This document shows positions 5,888 through 6,214 of a stretch of DNA of 6,214 nucleotides, one piece after another. This stretch comes from an uncultured Actinoplanes sp. (lineage in GTDB: Bacteria > Actinomycetota > Actinomycetes > Mycobacteriales > Micromonosporaceae). Below the pieces are notes generated by a model. That model had not been told where the DNA came from, ran no database searches, and was given only the letters and a program-made list of their open reading frames with translations. The first letter of the stretch is position 1; each line of letters begins with the position of its first letter. A program made the translations under genes and the position numbers. The DNA lies in the NCBI GenBank assembly GCA_934667465.1, contig CAKUMG010000377.1:1-6214 (forward strand), written 5' to 3'.

Positions 5888-6205
5888 ATGCAGCCCGACT
5901 CCTCCCCCAGCGAGCTGAACGAGCAGGAACACCACGTCCCGGCGCCCCGCGAGGCCGCCGCCGACGAGACGGCCCCGGCGCTGGACGAGCGGGAGCTGCA
6001 GATCCTCGCGTTCGAGCAGAAGTGGTGGAAGCACGCCGGCGCGAAGGAACAGGCCATCCGCGACGCGTTCGGCCTGTCCTCCACCCGCTACTACCAGCTG
6101 CTCAACGCGCTGCTGGACAACCCGGCCGCCCTGGAGCACGACCCGGTGCTGGTCGGCCGGCTGCGGCGGCTGCGCTCCGCCAGGGCCCGCACCCGCCGCC
6201 GCTGA
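5888..6205 (+). CDS. DUF3263 family protein
   Basis: A 105-residue cytoplasmic protein. After an acidic, disordered-looking 30-residue N-terminus (Ser/Pro/Glu/Ala-rich) comes LDERELQILAFEQKWWKHAG and then AKEQAIRDAFGLSSTRYYQLLNALLDNP, which I recognise as DUF3263, an actinobacterial family of unknown function. The latter part looks like a helix-turn-helix (AIRDAFGLSSTRYYQLL). The C-terminus is very basic (RLRRLRSARARTRRR), which would suit nucleic acid binding, but this is inference. From memory, in mycobacteria a DUF3263 gene (Rv0430) precedes a LytR C-terminal-domain gene; here the next gene lies beyond the window. ATG 5888 is chosen because GAGG (5878-5881) lies six bases upstream; an in-frame GTG at 5876 overlaps that SD. 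Confidence 0.85.
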   Translation: MQPDSSPSELNEQEHHVPAPREAAADETAPALDERELQILAFEQKWWKHAGAKEQAIRDAFGLSSTRYYQLLNALLDNPAALEHDPVLVGRLRRLRSARARTRRR

Positions 6206-6214
6206 CCGGGCGGG

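Noticed and set aside
4193..6139. Long minus-strand open frame of 648 codons
   Set aside because: It lies antisense to the ABC ATPase, the permease and DUF3263, all with clear domain motifs. Its translation is compositionally biased (Arg, Gly, Gln, His) without any motif, as expected opposite GC-rich genes.

Overview
The window is about 70% G+C, almost every coding codon ends in G or C, and several genes use strong purine-rich Shine-Dalgarno (SD) sequences. Together with a DUF3263 protein and an actinobacterial-type ABC-2 transporter, this points to the chromosome of a high-GC actinobacterium. From the look of the proteins I would guess Micromonosporaceae or a close relative, with low certainty. 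There are no tRNAs, rRNAs, insertion sequences, phage genes or CRISPR arrays. It reads as ordinary chromosomal sequence with one notable RNA regulator.

Layout. Positions 14-1048 (+): a small GNAT acetyltransferase and a 160-residue unknown protein with an HExxH zinc-peptidase-like motif, 33 bases apart and probably one operon. Positions 987-1952 (-): a tandem-GNAT acetyltransferase whose 3' end overlaps the HExxH gene tail to tail. A perfect hairpin presenting the SD sits directly on its start codon. Positions 2191-3471 (-): a zinc-ribbon threonine synthase of 426 residues. Positions 3484-3621 (-): a SAM-I (S-box) riboswitch in the threonine synthase leader, with all core elements and a compensated pseudoknot. 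Its closing helix P1 abuts the SD, so control is probably at translation. Positions 3622-3788: a divergent promoter region holding a thrC promoter candidate and a two-tier inverted repeat. Positions 3789-5794 (+): an ABC-2 exporter, ATPase then permease, coupled through an ATGA overlap. Positions 5888-6205 (+): a DUF3263 protein, preceded by an 8-bp hairpin.

The main point of interest is the pairing of a SAM-sensing riboswitch with a stand-alone threonine synthase, without hom or thrB beside it. Threonine synthase competes with methionine/SAM synthesis for homoserine-derived carbon, so the direction of control is not obvious. Either the enzyme is a true threonine synthase under SAM feedback, or it is a paralogue with a sulfur or methionine role. 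The ABC transporter diverges from the same intergenic region but nothing visible ties it to SAM.
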